Shown here: piece by piece, positions 22,131 to 32,266 of the stretch
How positions within the stretch are numbered: position 1 is the first letter of the stretch
How the letters are laid out: each line of letters begins with the position of its first letter
From: Adiantum capillus-veneris
Taxonomy: Eukaryota; Streptophyta; Polypodiopsida; Polypodiales; Pteridaceae
NCBI GenBank assembly: GCA_014529385.2
Contig: CM043962.1
Span: forward strand, 149,106,647 to 149,170,646
Reading direction: 5' to 3'
DNA: 64,000 nucleotides
Program-made: the position numbers and the translations under genes
Notes under the pieces: model-generated
The model's input: the letters and a program-made list of their open reading frames with translations, nothing else
What the model was told of the DNA's origin: nothing
Databases searched by the model: none

Positions 22131-22437
22131 CTCTATAAGGAGGCTTATTAGGCGGTGTGCTCCTAGGTAGAAGCTCCATTCTATGGTCATCATCCCCTCG
22201 TTTTGGAGGTAGCTCCATAGGGATATCATTGATAAAAACATCTTGGAATCTATTTAGAAAATTAGACAACTCTAATTCTTCTTGATTCCTACCACTTTGT
22301 TTTGAACTCTTTGGACATTAGCATCATTTTTGGACTCTTTGAAAAAAATCATATACGCGAAAACTGAGATTTTCATTGACTTATCAAAAGTAGGTGAATT
22401 TACAAGAGGTATAGTTGGACCCGACTAATTGGCATCT

Positions 22438-22984
22438 TTATACATGTTCTTTTTCCTTGTAAGTGAAATAAATTCTCCTTTCAAGGAACTTCATGTTGGC
22501 AACCATGCGGTTGAACCATGGTGCTCTTATGATAACATCCTCATGTTGGAGAGGGGAGATGAAAAAGTATTCTTTGTCAATGTAGCTTTGGACATGAAGC
22601 CTTAATTTCACAATCAAGGGATTAACGGAGGATCGTTGTCCCTTGAAAGCTCCATCGGCAGTCACAATATCTCCTCTTGGAAGCGTGTATACCCAACTTA
22701 GTGACCAACTCTGTTGACATGAAGTTGTGAATAGATCTAGGGTCAAAAAGGATAAATACATCATGCTCGCTCATCTTTCCCCAAGCATAGGAAAAGGACA
22801 ATCCTTTGCAATGAGAATCCTCATTTGGAGCTTCCATCGTGGAAGCTCTAGGAGTCTCCTTGCGGACATTTGTTTTGGGGCAATAATGATAACCATGTCC
22901 TTGCTCCCCACACTTATAACACTTATGATCCGTACGAAAAGCCTCTAGCTCTTCACGAGAGAGTTTATTTTTACCTTTGTGCAC
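22438..22984 (-). pseudogene. Chromovirus gag zinc knuckle and protease
   Basis: CYKCGEQGHGYHYC is a CX2CX4HX4C knuckle. It is followed by VFILFDPRSIHNFMSTELV, which matches the retropepsin site (usual LIDSGATHNFIS) with the catalytic Asp kept but neighbouring residues changed. The protease continues in 22438-22764 with RAPWFNRMVANMKFLER. Confidence 0.8.
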
Positions 22985-24198
22985 TCCTTTCTCCCTGGTC
23001 TTGTTGTTGTTGTTATTGTTGTTGGAATTGGCTTGGGAAGAACTTTGAGCATTGTTCTTCCCTCTTGAATCATTTCGATATTTGTTTCCATGAGCTTAGC
23101 ATTCCTTTTAGCCCTTGGTTGGAAATTAATGGGAGAAGCAACCATAGTGTGGTGGATGACTTCGGGTGAGTTGACATACTCGGCCATTTCTTCAGGTAAT
23201 CCTGCACAAAATTGTTGCTTTTGCTCGGCAAAGTCTATCTTTTGAAAAACTCCAGCTTTGAGATGTAAATCCCAAAACTTGTCCACATATTTGTGGATAG
23301 ACTCGTTGGAGAGTAGCTTCAAACTTCGCCATTCAGTGAGCACTTTATCTTTGGCGTTGCTTGCAAGGAATTGTTTCATGATGTAAACTCATAGCGTTTT
23401 CCATGTCTTTGGAGCTTCGCCATTTCCACGAAGGCTAGCCCACCATTGTCGAGTAAATTTATGAAAGTGCATAGCTACACGACATAGCTTGGAGGACTCT
23501 GTGAAGCCCTCATCTCCAAAGGCTGCATCAAATTGTCGGATGAAGGACAAAACTTTGTCGGTAGCACCAAAGGTTCCATCATAGGTGAGAAAAGAGATAC
23601 TATTTCCTCCCTCTTTGAACTTCTTAAGCTTGTAGGACCTTTTCTAAGCAGCATAGGATTTGCGATGTCCTCCTCCTCTTGTATTCTCTAGGAGAATAGC
23701 TGGTGCTTTTGTCGGAAGAGGAGGAAGATGATGAAGATGGAGAAGAGGGTGACCTCTTTGTTGTCTTTTTCTTCCTTTGATTCCTCGCTTCCCTTTCAGA
23801 GTGACGAGGAGAAGGACTATAGGGTGATTTTTTCCTCCTAGGAGGAATTGGAGATTGTTGAGACTGCCAACTTCGTGGGGCCACATCTTCAGAGGAATTC
23901 GGAGATTCACTTCTTTCTTACTCATTGGATTCCTCCTCTTTTCTTATCAAAGAGAGTCTTCTTTTGGAAGTCTCAACAAGAGGCTTCCTAAGCGCTCTCT
24001 CTCTTCTTGGAGAGGTAGGGAAATCCCATAAGCACGAAGTTGTTGGGTAACTTCGGCTTGCAAGGCAAGGTTGCCCATAGCTTGTTGCAACCTAGTAACA
24101 AGATAGTTCATAGACATTGGGGCATCATCAGTAGCACCTTCATGTGCAAAATCAAAGTTGTCAATATTCATTCTACTCTCTTTATTATTGTCAACCAT
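22945..24198 (-). pseudogene. Chromovirus gag
   Basis: Likely start ATG at 24198 (MVDNNKESRMNIDNF). The first 80 codons run to about 23950 and carry a hydrophobic/coiled stretch. A Pro/Ser/Arg-rich linker follows (23624-23925). The gag core is read in two frames around 23399-23640 (AMHFHKFTRQWWASLRG) and in 22945-23379 (MKQFLASNAKDKVLTEWRSL, NESIHKYVDKFWDLHLKAGV, FCAGLPEEMAEYV). Confidence 0.85.
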
Positions 24199-24581
24199 GC
24201 TAATATATGCTACTTTGTGTTTTCGTACCCTCAAAAACCTTAGTTGCCACTCTTCTTTACTTTTGAAAATTCGCTCTCAAGCAGCCACACCCGTGGTCTA
24301 GAGACTATTGATTGCAAAGAGTAGTGGAGAGGGTCTAACATTGCTCAATTGATTATGGTTCCTGTTGAGCTTGCTAGTAGCTCAATAATGGTTAAGCAAA
24401 AGGCAAGCCTCGCAAGACTCCATTATTAAGTCTATAGTTCTCAATGGTGTACCTCGAACTAAGTCCTTTTTAACCAAGTTAATCAATCCCTATCCCACTT
24501 ACCCTCTTGTAACGAACATGTCCAAACTTTCATGGACAACTTAAGGAACTCTCTTCTTAAGTAAGAAAAGAGAAACCAAAA

Positions 24582-24594
24582 GCTCTAATACCAA
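24582..24594 (-). other. Chromovirus primer-binding site
   Basis: Minus strand reads TTGGTATTAGAGC directly after the 5' LTR, one base off the initiator-tRNA-Met match TTGGTATCAGAGC. The leader from here to gag (24199-24581) holds no other feature that I can support. Confidence 0.85.
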
Positions 24595-24756
24595 AGTACT
24601 GGAATATGGCTATAACATTGACTGTAGCGGAATTGAAATAACAATAGTGAGCATTTCGTTTAAGAGAATTCTTAAAGAGTATAAGGAGAGTAATGGATTA
24701 AAGGTAGCAAAATGAAAATTATGCCTAATTAGCTTGGCATGAACAATACTTGTAAA

Positions 24757-24812
<56 letters not shown>

Positions 24813-25068
24813 AGAGAAATTGACAACAGTTGAGGACCGGATGTACTTGGAGTCAGTACCCCCTCGAAAAGGCTTTTGTATTATAATTCTCCCATGAAGA
24901 GAGACTTGGTACAATACAAGATTTGTGTTCCTTGAGCCCTTGCAGGTGCAATGAAGATGGTAAGCTTTATGCACCAAGGTTATGCCCTTAACTATCTTAC
25001 CAAAGCATTAACTTATCCCCGGCCTCAATCTCAAGACCTCAAACACCTTCGAAGGTGGAGAGAACTAG

Positions 25069-25314
25069 CTCGGGGGGTTCACTATTTGTAAAACTACCAT
25101 ATCACGTGCGTTCAAGACATGTTTGTAAAGCCCCTTATCTGTGAATTTTGTTAAGAATATAATGTACCCTTTTCTTTTAAAATCTGTGGGTTTCTTTCAA
25201 GTTTGAAAAAATAATGCCCTTCTGTATATATATTTCTGTAAGTTTCAAGAACTTTAAATATCCTTCTGTTGAACTCACGTGATAGGTTACATTTTTATTA
25301 GGTGACCTCCCCGG
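25069..25314. mobile_element. Mutator-type MITE, 246 bp, 9-bp target duplication
   Basis: The 9-bp sequence GAGAACTAG occurs at 25060-25068 and again at 25315-25323. The other LTR (near 17790) has one copy with no insert. The inserted segment begins CTCGGGGGGTTCACTA, and its far end, read in reverse complement, is CCGGGGAGGTCACCTA, so about 14-16 bp form imperfect inverted ends. The inside is AT-rich and noncoding. A 9-bp duplication with inverted ends points to a nonautonomous Mutator-like element. Confidence 0.87.
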
Positions 25315-25563
25315 GAGAACTAGTAGGGAAGAGGAAAAATTAAGTAGCATACGAGAAACAAATAGTCTCCTCACTTGTTATTACTCTTGTAGCTTAGCAT
25401 ACAATAGTAGCATAGTAATGGAGGTGAAGAAGATGGCAAGCTTGCACTTTGGAGCATGGCTCTTGGTTGGATTTGCATTCCATAGCCAGGAGTTGTTGGT
25501 GTAGGCTCTCAACTTCTCAAGCTTGGAGAAGGAGATGGAGTTCTTACTCAACACACAATGAGA

Positions 25564-25565
<2 letters not shown>

Positions 25566-25638
<73 letters not shown>
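25566..25638. repeat. (TG)n microsatellite in the chromovirus 5' LTR
   Basis: About 36 uninterrupted TG units at a position where the partner LTR has only short TGTG stretches. Confidence 0.97.
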
Positions 25639-25641
<3 letters not shown>

Positions 25642-26043
25642 GAGTATATGCACAAGCTACCCCTCCTCCTTGCTTGGGTCAACCCCTCCTTCTAGCTCTT
25701 GATGCAATCTCATTGGATCCTCTCAAGCCTAGCCAATCACAAGCTTAGGTCATTTCAAGCAATAGAGGTAGCATTAGGACAAGTGCCCTGCTTTCCCCTT
25801 TGAGAGAGAGGGCTCGAATAATGCTTAGATAATTATTTAATTGAACTAAATTCTCATTGGACCTCTTTAAGGGCTATCCAATAGGATCCATGCACACCAT
25901 GAGGGAAACATGGGTATGGGGTTGACATGTGTCCTTGTTGCCTCCATAGTCTTGGCTTGCCTTGAGAGTGAGTGTGAGTGTGTTCTCTCTCATCCCCTAG
26001 CCTCAAGGCTTGCCCCCTCTTATGTAGGGATCCCATTGACTTT

Positions 26044-26225
26044 AGCACCTCAAGCACCTTAGGCTTCATGCATGACAAGCATCTCAAGTACCTTAGTCAG
26101 CAAGCATGACAAGAACCTCAAGCACCTTAGTCATTAAGCACAACCAGCACCTCAAGCACTTTAGTCAGCAAGCATGACAAGCACCTCAAGCACCTTAGTT
26201 AGCAAGTACGAAGTGCACCTCAAGC
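26044..26225. repeat. LTR minisatellite, long allele
   Basis: About five imperfect units of roughly 35 bp (CACCTCAAGCACCTTAGTCA, then GCAAGCATGACAAG). The partner LTR has about three. Confidence 0.8.
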
Positions 26226-26536
26226 TTGGGCAAGGTTCCCACCTCAAGGCCAGCCCTAGCTTGCTTAAGGTCCTATGTCTAAGGACTTTTAACACTAACC
26301 TTTGGAGGTTTTTAATGAAGCTAACCCTAAGGTCTTTTAAGCTCCATTACCTGGTCATTTCTCTTTGATATATCATATCCCTTTTGGACCCGTTTCCTTC
26401 TCTCCCTTTGGTCCCGTGCTGATCTAAGAGCACATGTCTATATTCTAACTCTTGTTCCCATTTATTTTCCCACATTAAATGATTAGTTCAATATGAGAAA
26501 ATCAATCAGGTTAGCTAGATATTAGATTTTATGACA

Positions 26537-27120
26537 AGTTGTGCTTGGCATTACCTTGGTTGACATGTATGCCAAATATAGTGTATTTCAAAAAGCACAA
26601 AAAGTGCTTGAGGAGATTTTTGTACGGAATGTTGACTTTTGGAGCACACGGATTGTAAGATATGTGGAATAGGCACAGTGCCAAGAAGATGTGATGTACT
26701 TCACAAATCACAAAGAGTTCTTGAGGAGTGGCCTGCTTGGAATGTTAAGTCTTAGAATGCATTGATTGCGGAATATGATGAACAAGGGGCTGGGCTAGGA
26801 AGCTCTGGATTGTTTTAAGCTGATGCAAAGGGAATGTATCTCTTCAAATGCAATCACCTATGCTTGCATCTTAAAGGCATGTGGCAATTTGAAAGATGCT
26901 GAGATGGGAACAAGAAATTACAATGATATTGTTGGTTAAGGACTCTCAAAAAAAAAAAAGCTTGGCAAGGCCTTGGTTGACATGTATGCCAAATGTGGCA
27001 TGTCAGGAAGCCCTGGGTTGTTTTTAGCAGATTCAAAGCGAGGACATCGCTCCAGATGCAATCTCATTGATTGCAGGATATGTTGAACAGGGGTGGGGCC
27101 AAGAAGCCCGAGAGGACCCT
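26537..27120 (+). pseudogene. Decayed PPR locus, right part
   Basis: PPR text resumes right at the LTR end: LGITLVDMYAKYSVFQKAQK then VLEEIFVRN (about 26545-26625), CATTGATTGCGGAATATGATGAACAAGG, and near 26965-27000 LVDMYAKCGMSG. It is the same family and strand as 14225-17330 and is full of stops. It fades out near 27120. Confidence 0.85.
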
Positions 27121-28308
27121 AGGAGAACAAACTTCATCTCCACCTTTAGACAAGCTAAAAAATGACTTGTTAAAACAATGAGTGCCGCTAAAAATTCCTG
27201 GTTATTGACCTACTTCTCCAAGCAAGCTAGTCAACTCCAATTCAAGCAAGTACACAACAATTTTGAGGGCTCATGGGTGATGATATCACTCATGTCTCCG
27301 ATGCGAATGTCAGCACAGAGCTGCTGCTAATTTTCTTGAAAGAAGCAGATAACAAATAGAAAACCCGAGGCATTAAAGACATCAGCTATGTGCATCACAT
27401 GTAATCACTGATCTCCTGGCATCCATGGGTCGCAATGTTGAGAGCATCAATGAGATCACCAACATTTGCTCAAAATGCCAAGAAAATTCCAACTCAAAGG
27501 GCATTATCCCACTCATCTGACCCTGCACCAAATACATCAATGTCATTGTGACAGGCACCATGGTGCAATACATTCCTACGTTGGACATATAGTGTGGTGG
27601 GTTAGCCCTTTGTGTGCACCATGTATCCACCCTCAGAATGTTGCTTTGGTGTTAACCTACGTTCTTTATGAAATCCATCTAATGTCTCCTACACACTCAT
27701 CCCAAACATGGCCTATTTTGAGTTCTTGCTAGTGCTTAATAGTCGCGAAGGTGGGAAGAAAGCTCACACGTACAAGTAGAGCTTGTGGTGACTACCTATG
27801 CAACTGAGCTCGTGATCTGCTTTAGCATGAATCATTATCCTCATCTCATAAGATGCTCGATATTACCTACTGCCAGAAATCCCATTAAACATCACCATCA
27901 TCTTATAAGCTGCGTGCTATCAGTTATCTCCAAATTATCATTGATACAAAGGTACTGATCATCAGAGTTTATGGTGTGATGATGTGATAGGGTTGTTCCA
28001 TTACACGGTGGGAGAGATCCTATGTGCTATTCTGAGAGTTGGAGCAGAATACTACTACAACTACAAGTGTTGCTGATAAAATTAGTAAGCTGGATAAAAT
28101 TAGTTGTGACCAGTCAATCGGGCTGCTAGAAATCAAAGTGGTGAAAGTTGGCAGTCTTGAGGTGCTCATGGACTACTACTTCCATCAACCAATACAAGGC
28201 TCCACGTTGTGTGAAAGAAACGTCCATCATCAAGCTCATGAATTGCAGGGTCATCTCATCCTACCTCAGCCCTCGTTGCCCCACCTTCATGTTGCCGCAT
28301 CTAGCAAC
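27121..28308. other. Unassigned stretch left of the CACTA element
   Basis: No recognisable domain, repeat or element end. Frames of 82-90 codons occur (27382-27630 minus, 27466-27732 plus, 28039-28311 plus) without any family signature. They overlap on opposite strands and are probably accidental. Confidence 0.4.
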
Positions 28309-28311
28309 TAG

Positions 28312-28540
28312 CACTACAACATAACATCAAGATATCGACGCAATATATATCGAAGGCTGTACCTTTCCACGGAGTTATCGACGTACTTGCATCCCGTCGA
28401 TATAGGCGTCGGGATATCCGTCGATATGCGTGTGGGAACACACGTGGCAAGGCATACTTTTCCACGCGTATATCGACGGATATACCCACGAGTATATCGA
28501 CGCAGATTTCGACACACAAAATTTGGGGAAAAAAAGGGAA
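28312..28540. repeat. CACTA left terminal and subterminal repeats
   Basis: After the CACTACAACA tip come repeated ATATCGACG and CGTCGATAT motifs in both directions (for example near 28334, 28376, 28396, 28418, 28471 and 28494). Such subterminal motifs are binding sites for the element's own DNA-binding protein in En/Spm. Confidence 0.88.
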
Positions 28541-28585
28541 AGCCGCATGCAGGCGGCCATTTTTGCTTGCAACGCGCTCAGATCT

Positions 28586-29543
28586 TGTTGAGACCGCTGG
28601 GTCAACAACACAACATAACTCAAGTTTCGTACCAAAGTCTTATCTTTTGTGAGTTATGAAATGCTGCGGATTATGGCTATAAACGTCATTTGTAATGAGT
28701 AGTTATTCTAGTTTCAGAAGCCGGGGTGCAATGGCACTTCCAGATTGTAAATACAAAGCCATTTGACCCTTTCAACCCCATTTTTGGTTAAACCTAAGGT
28801 AGCCTTCGTATATAAGGTACCTAAGTCATTTTGTAAAGGAGACTTTAATCATAATCAAAACTTTAGCGCTGCCGTCTACTGTGTGAGAGAGAGAAAGAGA
28901 GTGAGCGTGAGCTTTATCCTCTCGCTACGCCCAACTCGCTCAACACATTGGAGATCCGACTGCACCATTGTTGTAGGCTCTAGGAGAGCTACGCGACAAC
29001 GCCAAGCATTCCACGCGAGATGAAGCGCACACGCAGACGCATCTACGAGCTATTTGTGGCCGTAAGTGTATCAAACGATGTCTGTTTTCTGCGTGTTAGT
29101 AGTCTATAGAATCGTGGTGACATAAGCTACGCATAGGTACTCATAAATTTCAGTTTCGGGCACTTTCAAAATTCTGCTCTGTCATCCTACGCGTTTTCCG
29201 CAGATGGGTTTAGAGTGAGGGTTTTGAGTGTAGAAGAGTAGGGACAGGTGCATCCTAGTGAGGGGATGGTGTTCCTTAAGTTTCGTATAAATCTGGCATG
29301 ATTAGGTGAGTTACCTTCCGTATGTGTGTATGTGGCTAGGTGGTGTAGTTGAGAGCAATGAGGTTCTTGATTGTGGTATAGTTGGCCTTCCAGAGTGTTG
29401 TCTGTGTAGGATGGTCTCAGTGTGACAAGCTAAAGAGATTTCCTCCGTGTGCCTATCGTGTCATCTGTGTCCTCGATTGACATTATGTTGATCTAGGTAG
29501 TGTTTGCATGCACTTCATGGGTGTGTGAGTCGCTCCCGCAACA
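28586..29543 (+). repeat. 5' LTR of a retrotransposon inserted in the CACTA element
   Basis: The proposed LTR begins TGTTGAGACC and ends CGCAACA, giving inverted TGTTG/CAACA ends, and it is followed at once by a primer-binding site. It has a TATA box (TATATAAG) at 28809. The left boundary is inferred, because no second LTR is present in the window. Confidence 0.65.
28809..28816 (+). promoter_or_regulatory. TATA box of the embedded LTR
   Basis: TATATAAG sits about 220 bp inside the proposed LTR, on the same strand as the downstream gag. The position fits the U3/R border. Confidence 0.6.
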
Positions 29544-29563
29544 TTGGCGTCGTTGCCGGGGAC
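29544..29563 (+). other. tRNA-Asp-type primer-binding site
   Basis: TTGGCGTCGTTGCCGGGGAC is one or two bases from the TGGCGCCGTTGCCGGGGA site used by plant Tat/Athila-type Gypsy elements. This, with the long leader and the gag type, places the element near that group. Confidence 0.8.
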
Positions 29564-32266
29564 ACAAGGACCTAAGTAGGTTTCCTACTAACACTCGTGT
29601 GATGGTTGCTTGATTTAGTTTCGGCTAAAGAAAGCGTTTTTCTTAAGTGGATCCGGAAGAGGATATTCCGCGATCAAGTGGATAGCCAGGAAGCGTGTGT
29701 CTTGCCGAGGGTCTGCGACTAGATAGGTTTAGTTAGGATCTGTGGAATAGAGTAGTTGTTGGTGGTCGAGTGATTTGTGAGGTGATAAAAGCATTTACTA
29801 GTCCGTGTGTGGCAGTGAAGCGTTTTTCTACTCATAGATGCAAAACCCCATATGATTTGTAGGAGTAGCTTTAGGTAAGTGATCCGATTCTGATCTAGAG
29901 CTATTCAGCACTGAATTATTTGCTAAAGTGCTTGATTGCATTTGAAATCACGGAAAAGTGTGCTTTTGAGGGTAAAAATGCATCAAACAAGCTTTTGTGG
30001 ATATTTTTGTATGACTTACTGATGCTGTGCATATAAAAGAGCATTTGCAAGGGTTCTGTGAAGAAAACCTGCAATTCTGTAAACATAGACATCCTACGCA
30101 TAGGATGTCTCAAGGGGGTTCTGGAGACCAAATTTGAAAATTCTGACTGCACCAGTGGGTTCAGAGGGTAGGTTTCACCCTAGTAACATATTAACTTGGG
30201 TGTTTTTCCCTATTTTTGCTGACCAAAAGCCAAAAGGCGGAGTCAGAAAACGTAAAATTTCAGAAAAGACTTAAATTGAGTGATTTTTGCTTTTTTTTGC
30301 AATTGTGAAGCATACTTGCACTTGCTGAGAGCATAAGGAAGCATCAAGGACACTTCAGTCTGAAAAAATAAGCAGTAGACATCCTACGCGTAGGATGTCT
30401 ACAGGGTGATCTGGTAGAAATTTTAAAATTCTGAGTTGACCAGTGTGTTCAGAAGGTAGGTTTTACCCTATTTTCACTTGGAAAGGGGAACTTGACCATA
30501 TCTTGACAGGATAAGACCAAAAGACAAAAATTGCCAGACATTCTACCCAAATTGTGTCCAAGACATCCTACCTAAATTGTGTCCAAGGCCTAATTTTGAG
30601 ACCAAACCATAGGATGACTCCATAGGCATGTTCTAAATGTTGTATTGAGTGCATGTGATAAATTTCATCTCATTTGGGTCAGTGAAAGTGAAGATTGAAC
30701 AGACTTTAGCGTTTTTGGACAGACAAAAGGCAAGAATAGCTAGTTTTGGGGTCTTTTGACATCCAAATTAAAATCTAAGCATAGCATTGGGTTGCTGACA
30801 TCAAGGGGAAGCTGTGGCTCAAGTTTGGGGAAATTCTAAGCACTTAGACATCCTACGCGTAGGATGTCTTCACCATGATTTAGCACTCAAAATCAACCTC
30901 TGCTGAAGACTAGGGGAATTTTTGGTCCAAGTTTGGGTTCATTCTGAGCAAAAAGACATCCTACGTGTAGGACGTCTACTGCATAATTCTGAAACCAAAA
31001 TTGTATTGTGACCATACCATGCTGTCATATAGCCTTAGATAAGCCTCGTAGGAAAATTTGGTCCAATTTGGAATTGATTTGACTTGGGAATTCATCAGAA
31101 CAGACATAAGGATTTTGGAACAGATTCTTGATCATTTGACCAACCTATAGGTGTCAGGAAAAAGTAAAAATAGCTGTGAGTTTAGCACATCAAGGGGAAG
31201 CTAAAGTGCAAGTTTGAGCTGAAACAGAGCAAAAAGACATCCTATGCGTAGGATGTCTCCAGAGTCATAAAGTGGTCAAAATTCTACTTTGGCCATATAG
31301 GGAGGTTCCCAGTGTCTCAAGGATTCCAGAACTTTTTTCAAAAGTGAATTTGGACCTTGTTTGGCCTATTTATCAAGCAAAGACAAGAATTGTCAGATAT
31401 CCTTTTCTTGGAGTGCATTAGAAGCTTATGCAGCCCAAATCTTGACCTATTGGCATCCAAACTCAAATCTAAGCATACCAGTGGGTTGCTGAGCCCTAGG
31501 AGAATCTTGGGATCAAGTTTGGACAAAATCTGAGCACTTAGACATCCTACACGTAGGATGTCTCCAACTTGATTTAGGACTCCAAACCAACCTATGAGCA
31601 CACCACTGTGATCAGCACATCAAGGAGAAGCTGGGGTGATAATTTCAAGTCATTCTGAGCAAAAAGAGATCCTACGCGTAGGATGTCTCAAGGCCATTTT
31701 TAGGTCCAAATGAAATCCTGAGCATACCATTGTGTTGCTGGACTTAAGGGGAGTCTCTGGACCAAATTTTGTTAAATTCTGAGCATATAGACATCCTACG
31801 CGTAGGATGTCTCTAGGCCAGTTTTAGGGTCCAACTGTACTTTTGACCATATAGGAGTGTTCACAGTGTCGCAGAGATCCCAAATCTTCTTTTAAAATTG
31901 AATTTGGACTCATTTTGACTAGTCTAAACTGCATTTCACTGTTTTGGCCATAACTTTCACAAACGATATCGGACCGGAAAAGTTTTTATATCAAAACGTA
32001 GCCTGAGAGCGGCTCTACAGATCTTAGAGCAAAACTTGAACTAAATGTATGCCAATGGCAACCATTTAGTTCAACTTTGAAAAAACGTTGTTTGAGGCCT
32101 CAAAATACATCCGCAAGTTAAGGGTGTCTAAAAGCGACAATTTGCGAGAATTGTGACGAAACGGTTGCGGTTTTGGACATAGTTTCGACTTTTCCCTAAC
32201 CAAAGCACTTGAACGCAGTGGACTAAGTCTACTTGAACCAAGAAAAAGTTCTTAAGCCCAGAAATC
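29564..32266 (+). other. Long retrotransposon leader with a hairpin array
   Basis: A 2.7-kb noncoding stretch between primer-binding site and gag. It carries eight 24-nt palindromes (see 30087-31812) within longer, diverged modules. The rest shows no open frame with family signature. Long leaders are known in Tat/Athila-type elements, but I know of no described hairpin array like this one. Confidence 0.75.
30087..31812. repeat. Array of eight interspersed 24-nt palindromes
   Basis: Each consists of AGACATCCTACG followed by its exact reverse complement. Positions: 30087-30110, 30377-30400, 30846-30869, 30954-30977, 31235-31258, 31540-31563, 31665-31688 and 31789-31812. Three are perfect (30377, 30846, 31789) and the others have one or two changes. 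Start-to-start spacings are 290, 469, 108, 281, 305, 125 and 124. A shared preface (AAGGGGAAGCT..., CAAGTTTGG..., TTCTGAGCAAAA) precedes most copies, so the real unit is a module of about 90-110 nt ending in a hairpin. Confidence 0.95.

Larger units (their letters stand above)
17331..26536 (-). mobile_element. Chromovirus: complete Ty3/Gypsy LTR retrotransposon, 9.2 kb
   Basis: A minus-strand element with LTRs 17331-18886 and 24595-26536, a tRNA-Met-type primer-binding site beside the right (5') LTR, and a purine tract (AAGAGAGAGGTAA) beside the left (3') LTR. Internal order is gag, zinc knuckle, protease, RT, RNase H, integrase, then a chromodomain-like remnant. All genes are broken. It sits inside the PPR pseudogene: flanks ...GAAAG and AGTTGTGCTTGG resume PPR text. 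An exact 5-bp target duplication is not seen at this insertion. Related LTRs lie at 5727-6829 and 44033-45616. Confidence 0.93.
24595..26536 (-). repeat. Chromovirus 5' LTR (1942 bp, enlarged)
   Basis: Plus-strand ends AGTACTGG (mutated from TGTAATGG) and TTATGACA. Compared with 17331-18886 it has gained a 246-bp MITE (25069-25314), a long TG tract (25566-25638) and extra minisatellite units. A (GA)n tract lies at 24755-24809. Confidence 0.92.

Noticed and set aside
27382-28311. Possible small genes left of the CACTA element
   Set aside because: Frames of 82-90 codons on opposite strands overlap, with no signature or start context to prefer one.
30087-31812. CRISPR array
   Set aside because: Repeats are palindromic but spacers vary from about 84 to 445 nt and are themselves related. 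There are no cas genes and the genome is a plant.
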